Origin: Uranotaenia lowii
Taxonomy: Eukaryota > Arthropoda > Insecta > Diptera > Culicidae
Reading direction: 5' to 3'
Assembly: GCF_029784155.1 (NCBI RefSeq)
Contig: NC_073691.1
Coordinates: 96,145,007 to 96,209,006 of the forward strand
DNA: 64,000 bases
Part shown: piece by piece, positions 1 to 11,854 of the stretch
How the letters are laid out: each line of letters begins with the position of its first letter
Position numbering within the stretch: position 1 is the stretch's first letter
Made by a program: the position numbers and the translations under genes
Notes under the pieces: model-generated
Database searches by the model: none
Seen by the model: the letters and a program-made list of their open reading frames with translations, nothing else
What the model was told of the DNA's origin: nothing

Positions 1-2756
1 CAAAAGCCACGTGGTCTCCTACAGAACACAGTGGTTTGAAATATAAAAAAAAACTAAGTTAACTTAAGATATTTTTCTTATCCAAAAATTGTTAAATCGA
101 TGGCAATTTATGACTTAAGTATATAAAATACACAATTAATTGAGTTTTGGAATCGTTTTCTATTGCTTGGGAACCAAATACTCAGAGTTTTTTTTTGGAT
201 TTTTGTTCTAATTTTTTTCTTGAAAACAGAACCTGGAAGTTCAGGAAAATATCGTTTTCTTTCCAATTATTCCTTAAAATATGTGAGTCGATTTAAAAAA
301 TGTTTACAGCAAGGTTTACATTATAACATCTTTTTGGCGTATCAATCCACTGCGCAACGCCCCGGGCATTCGACATGGCTCTTGCCAGAAGCTCATAATC
401 TCAGCTAACAAATTCAAAAGGGCAAAATTTTAAAATACCATTCAAGGAATTTTTCATTTTCTTTCTTTATGGAGCCAAACTCCACAATATGAAGACAGTT
501 GTTTTTTAGTGAAAATAACCCTATGTGTCGCAATCGCATTGCGGAATTTCTGGACTTCCGACATTTTGAAAGGAAAGCTTATTTTGTGCTTCCCTTCCAA
601 CCAAGTTCATCAATGTTTTCAAAAGCCTTTTTGTTGTATGAGTGGCGCCCGGTGTTCCATCGTCGCATAGAACTTTACGCTCAGCTGACGTCATTCTGTC
701 AGTGGCCTTATATTCAGAATAGCCAACGATTCTGTTAACTGTCAATTGAGCAATGTTGGTAAAGATCTATTGCACTTTGCTGGTGGCCAAGAATCGAATC
801 ATAGAAACGGAAAACAATTGGTACGGCGGCCAAGTGATTGGAGCACCGCAGTGAGTACTTTGCATGCATTTTGCTCACATAATTGAAAATTCCATAGAGA
901 ACACATATTTTTGTTGAACTTTAAGCAAGTTAGCAAGTAAATTCTTCAAAGGGTGTTCTATGGTACACTCAACAGGAAGGTTGGAATGTCGGAAAAAAGG
1001 GTAAACCATGCCTTAGGTGCCAAGGTCGGGTACATTTACCCTAATCAATAAGGCCGGAACAATATTCAAATCCTTCTTTTGTCACTCGGAGTTGGAACAT
1101 CGCGAAGGGGAGGTCACTGTCAGTTTTTAATTGCCAACATTAAAAAAAACCTTCGACATTTTCCTTATGGCCAAACTAAAAACAAACATTTTCAACGCTT
1201 TTGAAAGATAATTATTAAAATATACAAAAATTATAAAAAAAAGCATAGCAAAGGATTTAAAACTTACAAGGTGACCTTGATTGATAAAGACTCTAAATGA
1301 AAAAATGTCGAAATTTTCATAATTTAAAACTGATAGCAAGTAAATAACATTTAACAACAAAAAATATAAAAAATAAAAAAAAGGATGTAAAAAATAAATT
1401 TTTGAAACTGCCAAAGAATTTAAAAATTGTGGAAATCGTCAAAACCTTATAATATGAAAAAAACTTATTATACTTAATTATAAATTTGCTTCGAAGCTTC
1501 ACAAATTCCTATTAATGTTATTCGTCTTCCAACACAATCTTTTTAAAGTAAAATCACAAATGTCAAATCTTTTCTCGTTTTTTATCGAAACCGTAGAAAT
1601 CTAGCCAAATTGTAACGAAAGAAGAAACAAAAACAATGAAACCAGTTTGCAGTTTGGCTTGTAGCGGATTCCGATGTTTCTTTGTGAATAGTTAACTTTT
1701 TTTCCCTGACAATTGTCAAAACTAGCAGAGCCACATTCCATGTAAGGATTTTCCCCGAGTGTGCAGAAAGAGAAAAGAATAAAAAAAGCATTTCCCCGAC
1801 ATCGTTTCAGACGGAACAATTAATTTGTTGCTCCTCCATCCGACCATCTCGCTCTGTCTCTCTCTATCCGTATGGCAGCATCTCATTGCCATAGAAATAA
1901 ACGGCGGAAAAATCATTCCGACTGTTGTTTGGGAGCAAATCCATTCCACATTCCGTTGCTGGCTGACTGGCGCTCGTTTCGCTGACTGTCGGCTTTTATT
2001 TCTGTATATTTTGCCAACCCCAAAGCCAAAAGGGACTATAAACACAAATATCCTTTAAAATGGTGCTCCCCCTCACTCCCTCTTTTAGCCTCTTTTAGAG
2101 TTGCTTCATCCTCATCAAAAAAGGATTGTATTTAAATCCCCCGATTGCAAACTTGGCACACTCAATTACACTTTTCCTGTTTGTGTTGATTCTTTCGTGG
2201 TGGCTGCTGGCTGAGTGCTTGGGGGAAAGTGCTAGACTTAGCTTAGTGGGGAGGGGCGGCCGGGTTTTGTCTTGATGTCTGGGAGACTGGCAGAATCCGT
2301 GATGTTCTTATAGTGCTCTGATGCTGCTGCTGCCTGCCTGCCAGTCAGAGGGCTGATGATGACAAGGGAAGGATGAGGGTGGCGCCGAGTGGCCGTGCCG
2401 GGCTAGCGGAAGTTTGTAGAGTTTTGTTTGCCTAATAGACGCCAACCACCCGTGCGATTCATCTAACAAAGACTCTCGTCATCCCCCACCCGTTTACCGC
2501 ACCGTCCGCTTTCGTGATTTTAGCGTGTCGTTTCCGAAACCCAATCTACCTACCAAAATACAACCCGTTAGTTCTCATCCGCCCGCGAGAAATGGTAATA
2601 GAAAATGAAGAAAAATGCCGACTTTTGAACGGATTAAGTGAAGAAAAGCGATTTTTTGTTCCACCACCGCCACCGTGAGAACAATTCCATGGGTGGGTGT
2701 GTTTTGAGATGAGAGTTTGAATGATTTATTTACAATATCTAACTAGAAGTAATTTC
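1..2756. other. Unassigned DNA, probably intron
   Basis: I recognise no gene or repeat here. 1100-1500 is very AT-rich. 1800-2700 is less AT-rich and looks single-copy. A 28-codon frame at 2592-2678 (+) begins MVIENEEKCRLL and ends in five prolines before TGA, but nothing supports expression. The stretch lies 3' of the last recognised host exon on the minus strand, so intron or gene-flanking sequence is an inference. Confidence 0.4.
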
Positions 2757-4392
2757 AGTCATTTTAGTCATTTGTGTCATTTTTGTCACTTTTGTCATTT
2801 TTGTCATTTTTGTCATTTTTGTCATTTTTGTCATTTTTGTCATTTTTGTCAATTTTGTCATTTTTATCATTTTTGTAATTTTTGTAATTTTTGTCATTTT
2901 TGTAATTTTTTTTCATTTGTTTCATTTTTGTCATTTTTTTCATTTATGTAATTTTTGTAATTTTTGTCATTTTTGTAATTTTTTTTCATTTTTTTCATTT
3001 TTGTCATTTTTTTCATTTATGTAATTTTTGTAATTTTTGTCATTTTTGTATTCTTTTGAAATTATTGTAATTTTTGCAATTTTCGTCATTTTTACAATTT
3101 TTGTAATTTTTGTAATTTTTTGAAATTTTTGAAATTTATGTAATTTATGTCATTTTTGTCATTTTTGTGATTTCTGTGATTTTTGTGTTTTTTGTCAGTT
3201 TTGTGATTTCTTGTCATTTTTTGTCATTTTTGTCATTTTTGTCATTTTTGTCATTTTTGTCATTTTTGTCATTTTTGTCATTTTTGTCATTTTTGTCATT
3301 TTTGTCATTTTTGTCATTTTTGTCATTTTTGTCATTTTTGTCATTTTTGTCATTTTTGTCATTTTTGTCATTTTTGTCATTTTTGTCATTTTTGTCATTT
3401 TTGTAATTTATGTAATTTTCGTCATTTTCGTCATTTTTGTCATTTTTGTCATTTTTGTCATTTTTGTCATTTTTGTCATTTTTGTCATTTTTGTCATTTT
3501 TGTCATTTTTGTCATTTTTTTCATTTTTTTCATTTTTTTCATTTTTGTCATTTTTTTCATTTATGTCATTTTTGTTATTTTTGTTATTTTTGTCATTTTT
3601 GTCATTTTTGTCATTTTTGTCATTTTTGTCATTTTTGTCATTTTTGTCATTTTTGTCATTTTTGTCATTTTTGTCATTTTTGTCATTTTTGTCATTTTTG
3701 TCATTTTTGTCATTTTTGTCATTTTTGTCATTATTGTCATTTTTGTCATTTTTGTCATTTTTGTCATTTTTGTCATTTTTGTCATTTTTTTCATTTTTGT
3801 CATTTTTGTAATTTTTGTAATTTTTGTCATTTTTGTCATTTTTGTCATTTTTGTCATTTTTTTCATTTTTGTCATTTATGTTTTTTTGTTTTGTCATTTT
3901 GGTCATATAAGTTTCTTTGGTCTTTTTGGTCATTTTTGTTTTTTTTTGTCAATTATTGTCGTTTTTGTCATTATTGTCGTTTTTGTCATTTTTTGTAAAT
4001 TATGTTATTTTTATAATTTTTTTTTTTTTTTGGTCGTTTTTCTCTATTGTTATTATATTCGTTTTTGCCATTTTTCTCGTTTTTTTTTCATTTTTGTTAT
4101 TGATGTTAACTTTATTTGGTGTTGTCATTTTTGTCGTTATTTTGTCATTTTTTTTGTCATTCTCTTTCATTTTTTTTTTCATCGTTAGGTTATTTTTTTT
4201 TTTAATATTTGTCATTTCGGTCACTTTTGTCATTCTTGTCATTTATGGTGTGTTTGTCATTTTCGTCATTTTCCTCATTTTGGCTATTTTTGTTATTTTT
4301 GTATTTTTTTGTCATTTTTGTCATTTTGTTTTTGTCTGATTGTTATTTTTTAATTTTTTAATTTTTGTCATTTTTGTCATTTTTGTCAATTT
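2757..4392. repeat. 9-bp satellite array A, (CATTTTTGT)n
   Basis: A tandem array of the 9-mer CATTTTTGT. It is nearly perfect at 3215-3400, 3440-3515 and 3595-3730 and decays toward both ends into variants such as TAATTTTTG, CGTTTTTGT and T runs. A higher-order repeat of about 70-80 bp is visible at 2895-3045, where the same series of variant units recurs. Because the unit is three codons with no stop on either strand, long repetitive frames appear (SFL, VIF and HFC on one strand, MTK and NDK on the other). I do not treat them as genes. Confidence 0.95.
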
Positions 4393-5435
4393 GGACTTTG
4401 TTTGGCTTTAAAAAAATTTGCAACAACACAAACTGAAGGATTGAATTCGGCGGCACTGGCCGTGTCGCAACACGGGGTGTTGTGTTTCTCCCTATGGATG
4501 ATACTCCAATCCGTGGCCTCTACTCCGTTGCCGTTTCTCTAATTTCATCATCAGCGCTTTCCGGATCAAACCACCCGACCTCATGCCACACGAGGATGGA
4601 GGCAGGCAACCAAGTTGTTACGACGAGCGACGATCTGGAAAGTCTTGGAAGGATGGAAAACAACAGCAACAAAGATGCAACATCAACAACGAAAACAAAG
4701 CGCTGCCAGTGTGGGAGACAAGCGTAAGTAAATAGCTGTTTTATTGTCCTTTTCCTTGGTTTGCTTTCCTAAAAAAGGGTGAAAAAAGTATGGTCGGGGG
4801 GCGATGCAAGATCTTGGCTTCTCCAAGCCCGGCAAGAGAAATTATGATACGAACAGGGGGTGTTGTAGAAGTGCACTTTAACATTAATCATAAAAAATGG
4901 AAGAAAGCGCGAATAAATTATGCTCGCCATTAATTAATCAACGCGTCATTTGCAATGGTTGTAGATAATTAGCTGAGCGAATTAAAGTTGGAAAGTTGTT
5001 ATATCATTTGCACGAGTTTTATTTCTTTCTTTGGGGTTTTTGTACTTTATCGAAAGTAAGTTTTTTTAAAATGTGCCGTGGGGAAAAATAAAACCAATAT
5101 TCGAATATCCTATTTGAAGACTGCTAAGTAATAGATCAAAATGGTGCTTCGTGGGTTATATCGCATACCCCAGTTTACTTTACATTATGAGACTAAATAA
5201 AAAAAAAGAATAAAAGCATTTAGGAAAGAATAATTTCCAGAGATTTCACAAAAATGACAAAACTCATAATTCTAATAAATGCATCTCAAATATTGTTAAA
5301 TTACTCTATTTAGCAAACAAAAATCGAATCTTTTGATTATTCCGCAGAAGATGGTTTACCACAGGTTGGTAGAATGACAAATTTTTTGTCTCCCGAAACT
5401 GTGTATTTCTGTCACCACGATAAAACTTCGGAAAA
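4393..5435. other. Unassigned DNA with one exon-like segment
   Basis: Mostly AT-rich with no recognised repeat. The piece at 4440-4723 is less AT-rich, is open on the plus strand (from 4482, with an internal Met giving MEAGNQVVTTSDDLESLG) and ends at a consensus donor, AAGC|GTAAGT. It could be an exon of an unknown plus-strand gene or chance. No acceptor, promoter or partner exon was identified. Confidence 0.3.
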
Positions 5436-6520
5436 TGTCATTTTCTTTTTAATTTCAAATGAATAAATTGATAAATACGTGTTTTGGACATCACGAGTAG
5501 AATTATTTTTAGAGCCAACATTTTCAATTACACTTGATAATCACTATATTTTATGTGTGGATTCTGGTCTTACATCAATTGTCGTCCTAGACGCTAATCT
5601 GTACTCAATTGACGGAACTTCAATATTCACAAGAAGGAAAAAGCACGACGAACAAGAAAAACACCTTTCAAGTTCGACTGTTGACAGGGAGTTAGACAGG
5701 GAGAAGCAATAACAAACTGAAAACGCGTTTGATAGCAGAAGCAACAATATAAATGAACGCGTTTCTTGTTCGTCTTAGGTTTTTCGAATGCAATCGGCGA
5801 ATGCTTGACTTTGAAATTCTTTTAGATTCACACGATTAGGGGATGAGTGACCGATAAAGAAGAGGAACCCATTTGAGGAACAGTCAATTGAGTGTGACGA
5901 ACCAAAAGGCTTCACAGTCACAGCTTCACGCCTCATGACGCTGGCGGATCGCAACCCTGATCACAACACCGGATGATCATGGATCAGGATGCGGCCAAAA
6001 ACCGCTTCAGAATTAATTTAGTAACCATGACTCAGTTGTCGCGAAAAGGGCTGTTAGTCAGTTCTGAGTAAAAGCCGTTTAGTCAGAACTGAGTAGGTAC
6101 GGTTTTGGCGACAACTGAGTAGCCGTCACTCTGAACTGAGTAGCTGAAAGTTAGCGAGTATACAAATGCTGACGAGTATTTCATTATTGAAATAATCAGA
6201 TTGCAGTTCTTAACGACCATGGCAACGGTTTCGAATCGGAAAACCAATCTCGGCTTGACCAAAACGTGCTTTTTTATTTTTTCGTTCAAGGTGGCATTAG
6301 AAAATGAGAAAATCAGGTTGAAAATTGAGGTTTCGTCACTTGAGTACAGATTAGCGTCTAGGACGACAATTGATTTAAGACCAGTATCCACACAGAAAAT
6401 ATATAGTGATAATAAAGGGTAATTGAAAATGTTGGCTCTTAAATAATTCAACTCGTGATGTCCAAACACGTATTTTTCAATTGATTCTTTTGTTTAAAAT
6501 TATTAAAAAGAAAATGACAT
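5436..6520. mobile_element. Foldback element with ~200-bp inverted arms
   Basis: The left arm (about 5436-5630) and right arm (about 6315-6520) are inverted copies. Both contain the motif read as ACGTGTTTGGACATCACGAG, then a shared run ending in GACGACAATTGAT or its complement. Spacing inside the arms is preserved with scattered substitutions. The 680-bp centre codes for nothing recognisable and holds a cluster of ACTGAGTA motifs near 6026-6147. Long arms around a non-coding centre fit a foldback or long-TIR non-autonomous DNA transposon. The outer ends and target duplication are not resolved. On its right it directly abuts repeat X. Confidence 0.75.
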
Positions 6521-7756
6521 TCAGTTCGATCTGAACATTTGGAGCTTTTTGAGAGTATCGCCATTGTCAGTTTTTTGGACCTATCCTCTACAAAAAGTAA
6601 TTATAAAACGAGCTGATCAGCTGTTGAGGTCACCCGTCTTCGTGCTCGTGTTTTTTTTACAAATTAGAGCTGGCTAGGTGTGTTTAAGATATGGAAAGGC
6701 AGCCACTGAAAGAATAGAGGCCTGAGTTGCTCACAAATACTTGCAAGATTTTCCTTTTTTTTAGAAACATAAAGGGTGATACGGTCAAAATTTGGTCAAT
6801 ATCAACTTGACGTATTTCTTTCAATTTTGCATTTAAAAAACCTGAACACCCCTCATTTTGAAGGTGTGTGTGTGTGTGTAGAATGTTGCTCCTATTTTGA
6901 TTTTGGAATTCACTCTTCAGTTGTCAAAATGCCTTAGAAGAAAGAAGAGCAGCGTATCAAAATTTTGCTCGCGCATCCGAAAATCCGAGCTACTCGCACG
7001 CAAAGCTGGCAAAATCGCTAAAAGTTGCCAAATCAACCGTTACAAATGTAATTAAAGTGTTTGGGGAACGTTTGTCGACAGCCAGGGAGTCTGGATCGGG
7101 GGGAAATCGAAAACCGGAAGCCGCTGAGACGACAAAGAGAGTTGCCGATAGTTTCAAGCGAAACCCCAACTCTCCGAGATAATAAGCTGGGTGTATCGTC
7201 TACAACCGTGCATCGAGCCAAAAAACGAGCCGGACTATCGACTTACAAGAAGGTAGTGATTCCAAATCGCGATGATTAACAAAATACGACGGCCAAAGAG
7301 CGATCCCGGAGGCTGTACACGACGATGCTGACGAAGTTTGACTGCGTGGTAATGGACGACGAAACCTACGTCAAAGCCGACTACAAACAGCTTCCTGGAC
7401 AGGATTTTTATACGGCAAAAGGAAAAAAAATAGCAGATATTTTCAAGCACATGAAACTGTCAAAGTGTTCGCGAAGAAATATCTGGTTTGGCAAGTCATC
7501 TGTACCTGTGGCTTGAAAAGCAGCATTTTCATAGCTTCCGGGACTGTCAACCAAGAAATTTATGTGAAAGAGTGTTTGAATAAACGTCTGCTACCTTTCC
7601 TGAAGAAACACGGTTTTTCTGTACTGTTTTGGCCGGATTTGGCGTCTTGCCGTTACGGTTAAAAGGCCATGGAGTGGTACGCCGCCAACAACGTGCAGGT
7701 GGTTCCCAAGAACAAGAACCCTGCCAACACGCCAGAGCTCCGCCCAATGGATCGAT

Positions 7757-8238
7757 GGAAAAAGCTAATTTTCCGAGTGGAGTCGCTACTAGTGCTCAGA
7801 GCTGTCAAACCTCATCATCTAAGTAGCATAGAAAACACAGAAATATCAACAAAACATTACACTGTGTTTCACTATGAGATATCACGTGGACAAAAATAGA
7901 AAAAAAATCATCTTAATATTTCATGAAAGAAGATACTTTGTTAAGGAAAAGCTCAAATTTCAGAATTCTCCCATTCTTAAGATATTGAAAAATGGAGAAA
8001 AACTTCACTATGTTGAAAAAAAAGAACTAAAAAGCATCACCGACCACCGATAACAAAGATTTTCTGTGAGTTATATATTGTTGTAAACGTTAATCTCTAT
8101 AAAGTGGCTTCAGAGTCACTAATAAGAAGATAAAGCGTAAGAAAATGAGGAAATCAGAAAGTTTTCAGACGAGATCATTTAAGTCCGGCAGATTTTTTTC
8201 AAGTTTTGCGTGGATATTCTAACAAGTTCTGAAGAGTT
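7757..8238. other. Unassigned insert sequence inside mariner 1
   Basis: This lies between the broken transposase and repeat X copy B. No similarity to either is seen. The motif CAATGGATCGAT at 7745 recurs inverted near 9633-9645 (ATCGATCCATTG), so 7745-9645 may be one inserted or inverted block. Confidence 0.4.
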
Positions 8239-9565
8239 CAGTTACGATCTCAAGATTAGGAGCTTTTTGAAAATTTCACCGTTGTCAGTTTTTTGACCTA
8301 GACTCTATAAAAAGTAATTATAAAACGAGCTGATCAGTTTTTCTGGTCACCCGTCTTTGACTTTAAAACTTGGTACCTTAATGGGTTACCTATATTGTCC
8401 TAACTGTTCAAACATGTTTTTTTTTTACAAATCAGATCTGGCTAGGAGTGTTTATAAAATAAAAAGGCAGCAACCGAAAGGATAGGGGCCTGAGTTCTGC
8501 ACAAATACATGACAGATTTTTGCCCTTTTTAATAAACATATAAGACACATTCAAATTGATATTATGAAATGTTAACTTATAACCAAAAAAAAAAACGACA
8601 GTCAAATTGTTGAAAACATTTTGAATAATTTTTGTCCGCTTGCTTGTATGACAATCTCTCATAGTGCGTTACCACAGTTACCATAGTTACTGCAAGATTT
8701 GTTTTATTTTCATAATAAACAAGAATGAACGCAAAGGATAAGTATAAAGTAAACATGAAAAGATAGGCTGGCAGATTTTATGAAGTTTTAATTTATGTTG
8801 AAGTTCTTTTTTTTTTTCAACAAATTAAAAATATCTATATGATCGAGCGATTCTATGTGCATGATCGTCTGAGTGGATTGGGAGTAAGCGGAGCAATAAA
8901 CGATGGAATTCTATACTATGCATTCCTGCAATTTTCCAGCACGTTTTCGGCCCTGGTCATTTTTTTAAACCGTGGAAAACCGCACATTCAATCTCAAAAA
9001 CCGACCCATATTCGGACAAATCTGAGCAAAGTATTCCAATATTTAAACAAGATAATAATAATAGGAAAAATTCTCGTGAACCTTTATTTTATCGTCGAAG
9101 CACATCAAATTGTGTTTAATAATTCTAAATTTTTTTAAATTAATTTTGATGAAAATAATTATAAAAAATCGTTTTTGGATCAAAATTTAAAACTTATCTT
9201 TACTCAATTTGATTTTTTTTTTGGGTAAATTTAGCAAATTTTGTGAATACATACGTACTTTTTTAAAATGAAACGGGCATCCGGGCGGATCATGGGCTGG
9301 ATACGCCCGGATAAAACCGGGAAATCTGGAATGCTTGTTCAATAATTTCTAAGAACCGTTGATACTATTGAAAAAAAAACTAATCTTATTCATCCCATTG
9401 AAGTAATTCAAACGTTCTTTTTATTCATAAGTTGTGGAATAAATCTTTCAGGCCATTTATTTGTTGATTATACTAGCATTTAATTTACAGATTAATTTAT
9501 CAAGAATCAAAATAATTTCATGTCACCCTAACCTGTATTGCTTTTGCACCGCCATCTGTTAAAAA
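8239..9565 (+). mobile_element. Repeat X copy B, inserted in mariner 1
   Basis: Aligns co-linearly with 6521-6770 plus 9967-10520. It includes a middle segment (about 8790-9285) absent from copy A, which holds a 99-codon frame at 8839-9138 (starting MIERFYVHDRLSGLGVSG) of no recognised family. The uninterrupted AAACATATAAGACA at about 8540 is the empty-site equivalent of mariner 1. Confidence 0.75.
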
Positions 9566-10520
9566 TAAAAAGGTTTTATATTAAAATGATAGATGGCAGA
9601 TTTTATCTCTCTAGTGGAAAACTACGCAGAAGGCGCTTAAATCGATCCATTGAGAAATACTGGGCTATTGTCAAGCGGAACCTAAAGAAGACCAAAAAAA
9701 CTGCTAAGGACGAGCAGCAGTTCAAGGCAAACTGGCTTTCTGCGGCGAAGAAGGTGGACAAGGTGGCTGTACAAAATCTGATGGCAGGGGTTAAGCGTAA
9801 GGCTCGGCAATTCGGATTTGGAAAAGCGGAAGCCTAACTAAATATTTTTCCTGAATTTTTTACTAATTAAACTTGAAAAAGAAATTTAATTTGATTTTTT
9901 AAATGAACGATTTCACCGATTTACACGCGTTTTCCCTTGACCAAATTTTGACCGTATCACCCTTTATGTATAAGCCACTGTAAAAATTCAGATTTTGAAA
10001 TTTTAACTTATTATCTTACGATAGTAACCAAAAGAAAGGACAGTCTAATTGTTGAAAATATTGTGTATATATTTTTGTCCGCTAGCTTGTAAGACAATCT
10101 CTCATAGTGCGTTACCACAGTTACCAAAGTTACCGAAAGAATTGTTTTATTTTTATAATAAACAAGAATGAACGCAAAGGATAAGCATTAAGTAAACATG
10201 AAAAGATAGGCTGGCAGATTTTATGAGGTTTTGATTCAGACTCGCTTCGATATTTTCCTCGACATGCCCGGATAAAACCGGGAAATATGGAATGCTTATT
10301 TTATAAGTTCTAAGTAGAGTCGATGTTATTAAAAAAATCTTATTCATCTCATTGAAGTAATTTAAAGGTTTTTTTTATTCAACAGTTGTGAAATAAAATG
10401 TTTAGGCTATTCATTTGTTGATTATATTAGCATTTAATTTACAGTTTAATTTATCTAAAATCTAAATGATTTCATATCACCCTAACCTGATTTCACTTCA
10501 GTACCGCCATCTGTTAGGAG

Positions 10521-11854
10521 GGATCTTCAATCCAATAAATAGAACCTGTAAATTAAAAAAAAAAATCGCCCTTTTTGAAGCGAGAGGAGTACTCAAATAC
10601 AGGCAAATTTGTACAAAATCAAAAACTTTATGAAAACACTAAGACATTGGTTTTGTTAATAATATGTATGTTATATTTATTGAATATGAGTCTTCATTTA
10701 TTAAAATGGGAAGCGTCTGTCAATACAAGCTAGCATCTAAATTAGTTAAACTTTTTTGACAATTCAATAAATCATCTCATTAAGTCTAAACGCTTACGTT
10801 TATCAATTTTTCACAAAAATCCTTCGAAGATTGTTAAAATTTGGTAATTTTTTTTTGTTAATTTTGTATGGAAGTCCCCCTTTTTTTGGATTCGGAAGGT
10901 TTAAAAGTTAATCGAAATCATTCCCGGTCTTAAAAACCGGGAAAATTTTTATGTTGATCGGTTCAGTAGTTTCCCAAAAATTTTTGAATTGTGTCCTATT
11001 TTTTTAAATTTTGTATGGGAGTCCCCCTTCTTTTAAGTCGGAACTGTTTGGAAGTTCTTTAGAAACCGTCTCCAACTCCAAAAACTTTTACATGCCAAAT
11101 TTCACATTGATCGGTTTAGTAGTTTTCGAGTCTATAGGGAACTGGAATTTAACTGCTACATCGAACGTTTGTCTTAATCTTATGTTTAGCTTTGAATATA
11201 TTTTTTTTAATTTGTTCATAACATCTCACAAATTGTATTCCCAGTTTTAACTTTCCATGCACCGTCATCTCTGGTCTATGACCTTGGATATAGCGCCTTT
11301 ACTCGCTCTTAAAAAGAAAGATGAAAATAAAGAAAATAATTATAAGTGCACCCAAAATCTTCCGAAATTTGAAATTTCCAAAGGTTTTGTGAAGGAAACG
11401 AAAATCTGCCCCTTTTTAAATCTGTCAAGGTTAATTATTAGTTGTGTAATATACGCATGTATATACGATTCTATAATTATTTTAATACTGTTGATTGGAA
11501 ATTAATTAAATTAAAAAAAAATACCGTTGAAGTTATAAAATTGATTAAGAAAATTTAAACAGAAACATGTTCATACACATTTAGAAACGTATTGATAAAA
11601 ATATAAAAAAAAACTTTGGATTCAAAATACTCAAAAATAAAACATAAGACAAATATTTGTCTGAATAATTTCCTTGTATAATAAACATAGCAATTTGTGT
11701 TTTGCTGCTCTCCAAAAATATTTATCAATCGCAGCAATCTGCCACGCAACTCGTGGGACAAGATTCAGAAAGCCATTAAAAACTCCGCTTTTTATAACCT
11801 TTTTGATATTCACAGACCCTAATCGTTTATTAGCTTTCACCATTCATTAGGACA
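10521..11854. other. Unassigned DNA with a ~146-bp tandem duplication
   Basis: 10850-11150 contains two diverged tandem units about 146 bp apart. Each has TTTTGTATGGRAGTCCCCC followed by TGATCGGTTCAGTAGTTT or its variant. This is the style of degenerate internal repeat found in insect Helitron-like elements, but no termini were found. A minus-strand frame at 11631-11843 (MVKANKRLGSVNIKKVIKSG onward) includes NGFLNLVPRVAWQIAAIDKY. It looks non-random but matches no family I know. Confidence 0.4.

Larger units (their letters stand above)
6929..9837 (+). pseudogene. mariner transposase pseudogene, split and stop-ridden
   Basis: Remnant of an IS630/Tc1-mariner transposase, the enzyme that cuts and pastes its own element. 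The 5' part (6929-7756) begins MP, then an in-frame TAG. It retains the helix-turn-helix region (KVAKSTVTNVIKVFGERLS), a HRAKKRAGLSTY segment, the first catalytic Asp in VMDDETYVKADY (near 7355) and the second in WPDLASCRYG (near 7632-7660). The 3' part (about 9640-9837) resumes at SIEKYWAIVKRNLKK with the final Glu and ends KAEA-stop. Counting across the break gives a D-37-E spacing, as in the mosquito ITmD37E group. Several frameshifts, internal stops and the large insertion make it inactive. Confidence 0.88.
6772..9964 (+). mobile_element. mariner 1 (DD37E type), disrupted
   Basis: The terminal inverted repeats read AAGGGTGATACGGTCAAAAT at 6772 and its complement ending at 9964. TA target duplications flank them at 6770-6771 and 9965-9966. 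Removing the element restores repeat X (AAACA-TA-TGTATAAG against AAACATATAAGACA in copy B), which confirms the borders. The element carries a broken transposase gene and has about 1.9 kb of foreign DNA, including repeat X copy B, inserted in it. Confidence 0.9.
6521..10520 (+). mobile_element. Repeat X copy A, split by mariner 1
   Basis: 6521-6770 and 9967-10520 are two halves of one repeat. They align in order with an uninterrupted copy at 8239-9565. Shared landmarks include AAACGAGCTGATCAG, GTGCGTTACCACAGTTACC, GATAGGCTGGCAGATTTTAT and CCCGGATAAAACCGGGAAAT. The end is near ACCGCCATCTGTTA at about 10515. Copy A lacks roughly 500 bp that copy B has after the GGCAGATTTTAT landmark. No inverted termini or coding region are recognisable, so the class is unknown. 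Confidence 0.75.

Noticed and set aside
3211..4188. 325-codon VIF-rich frame and 239-codon NDK-rich frame in array A
   Set aside because: Same satellite artefact; frames end where the repeat decays.
2757..4392. CRISPR-like array from regularly repeated short units
   Set aside because: Units are contiguous with no unique spacers, and the DNA is eukaryotic.
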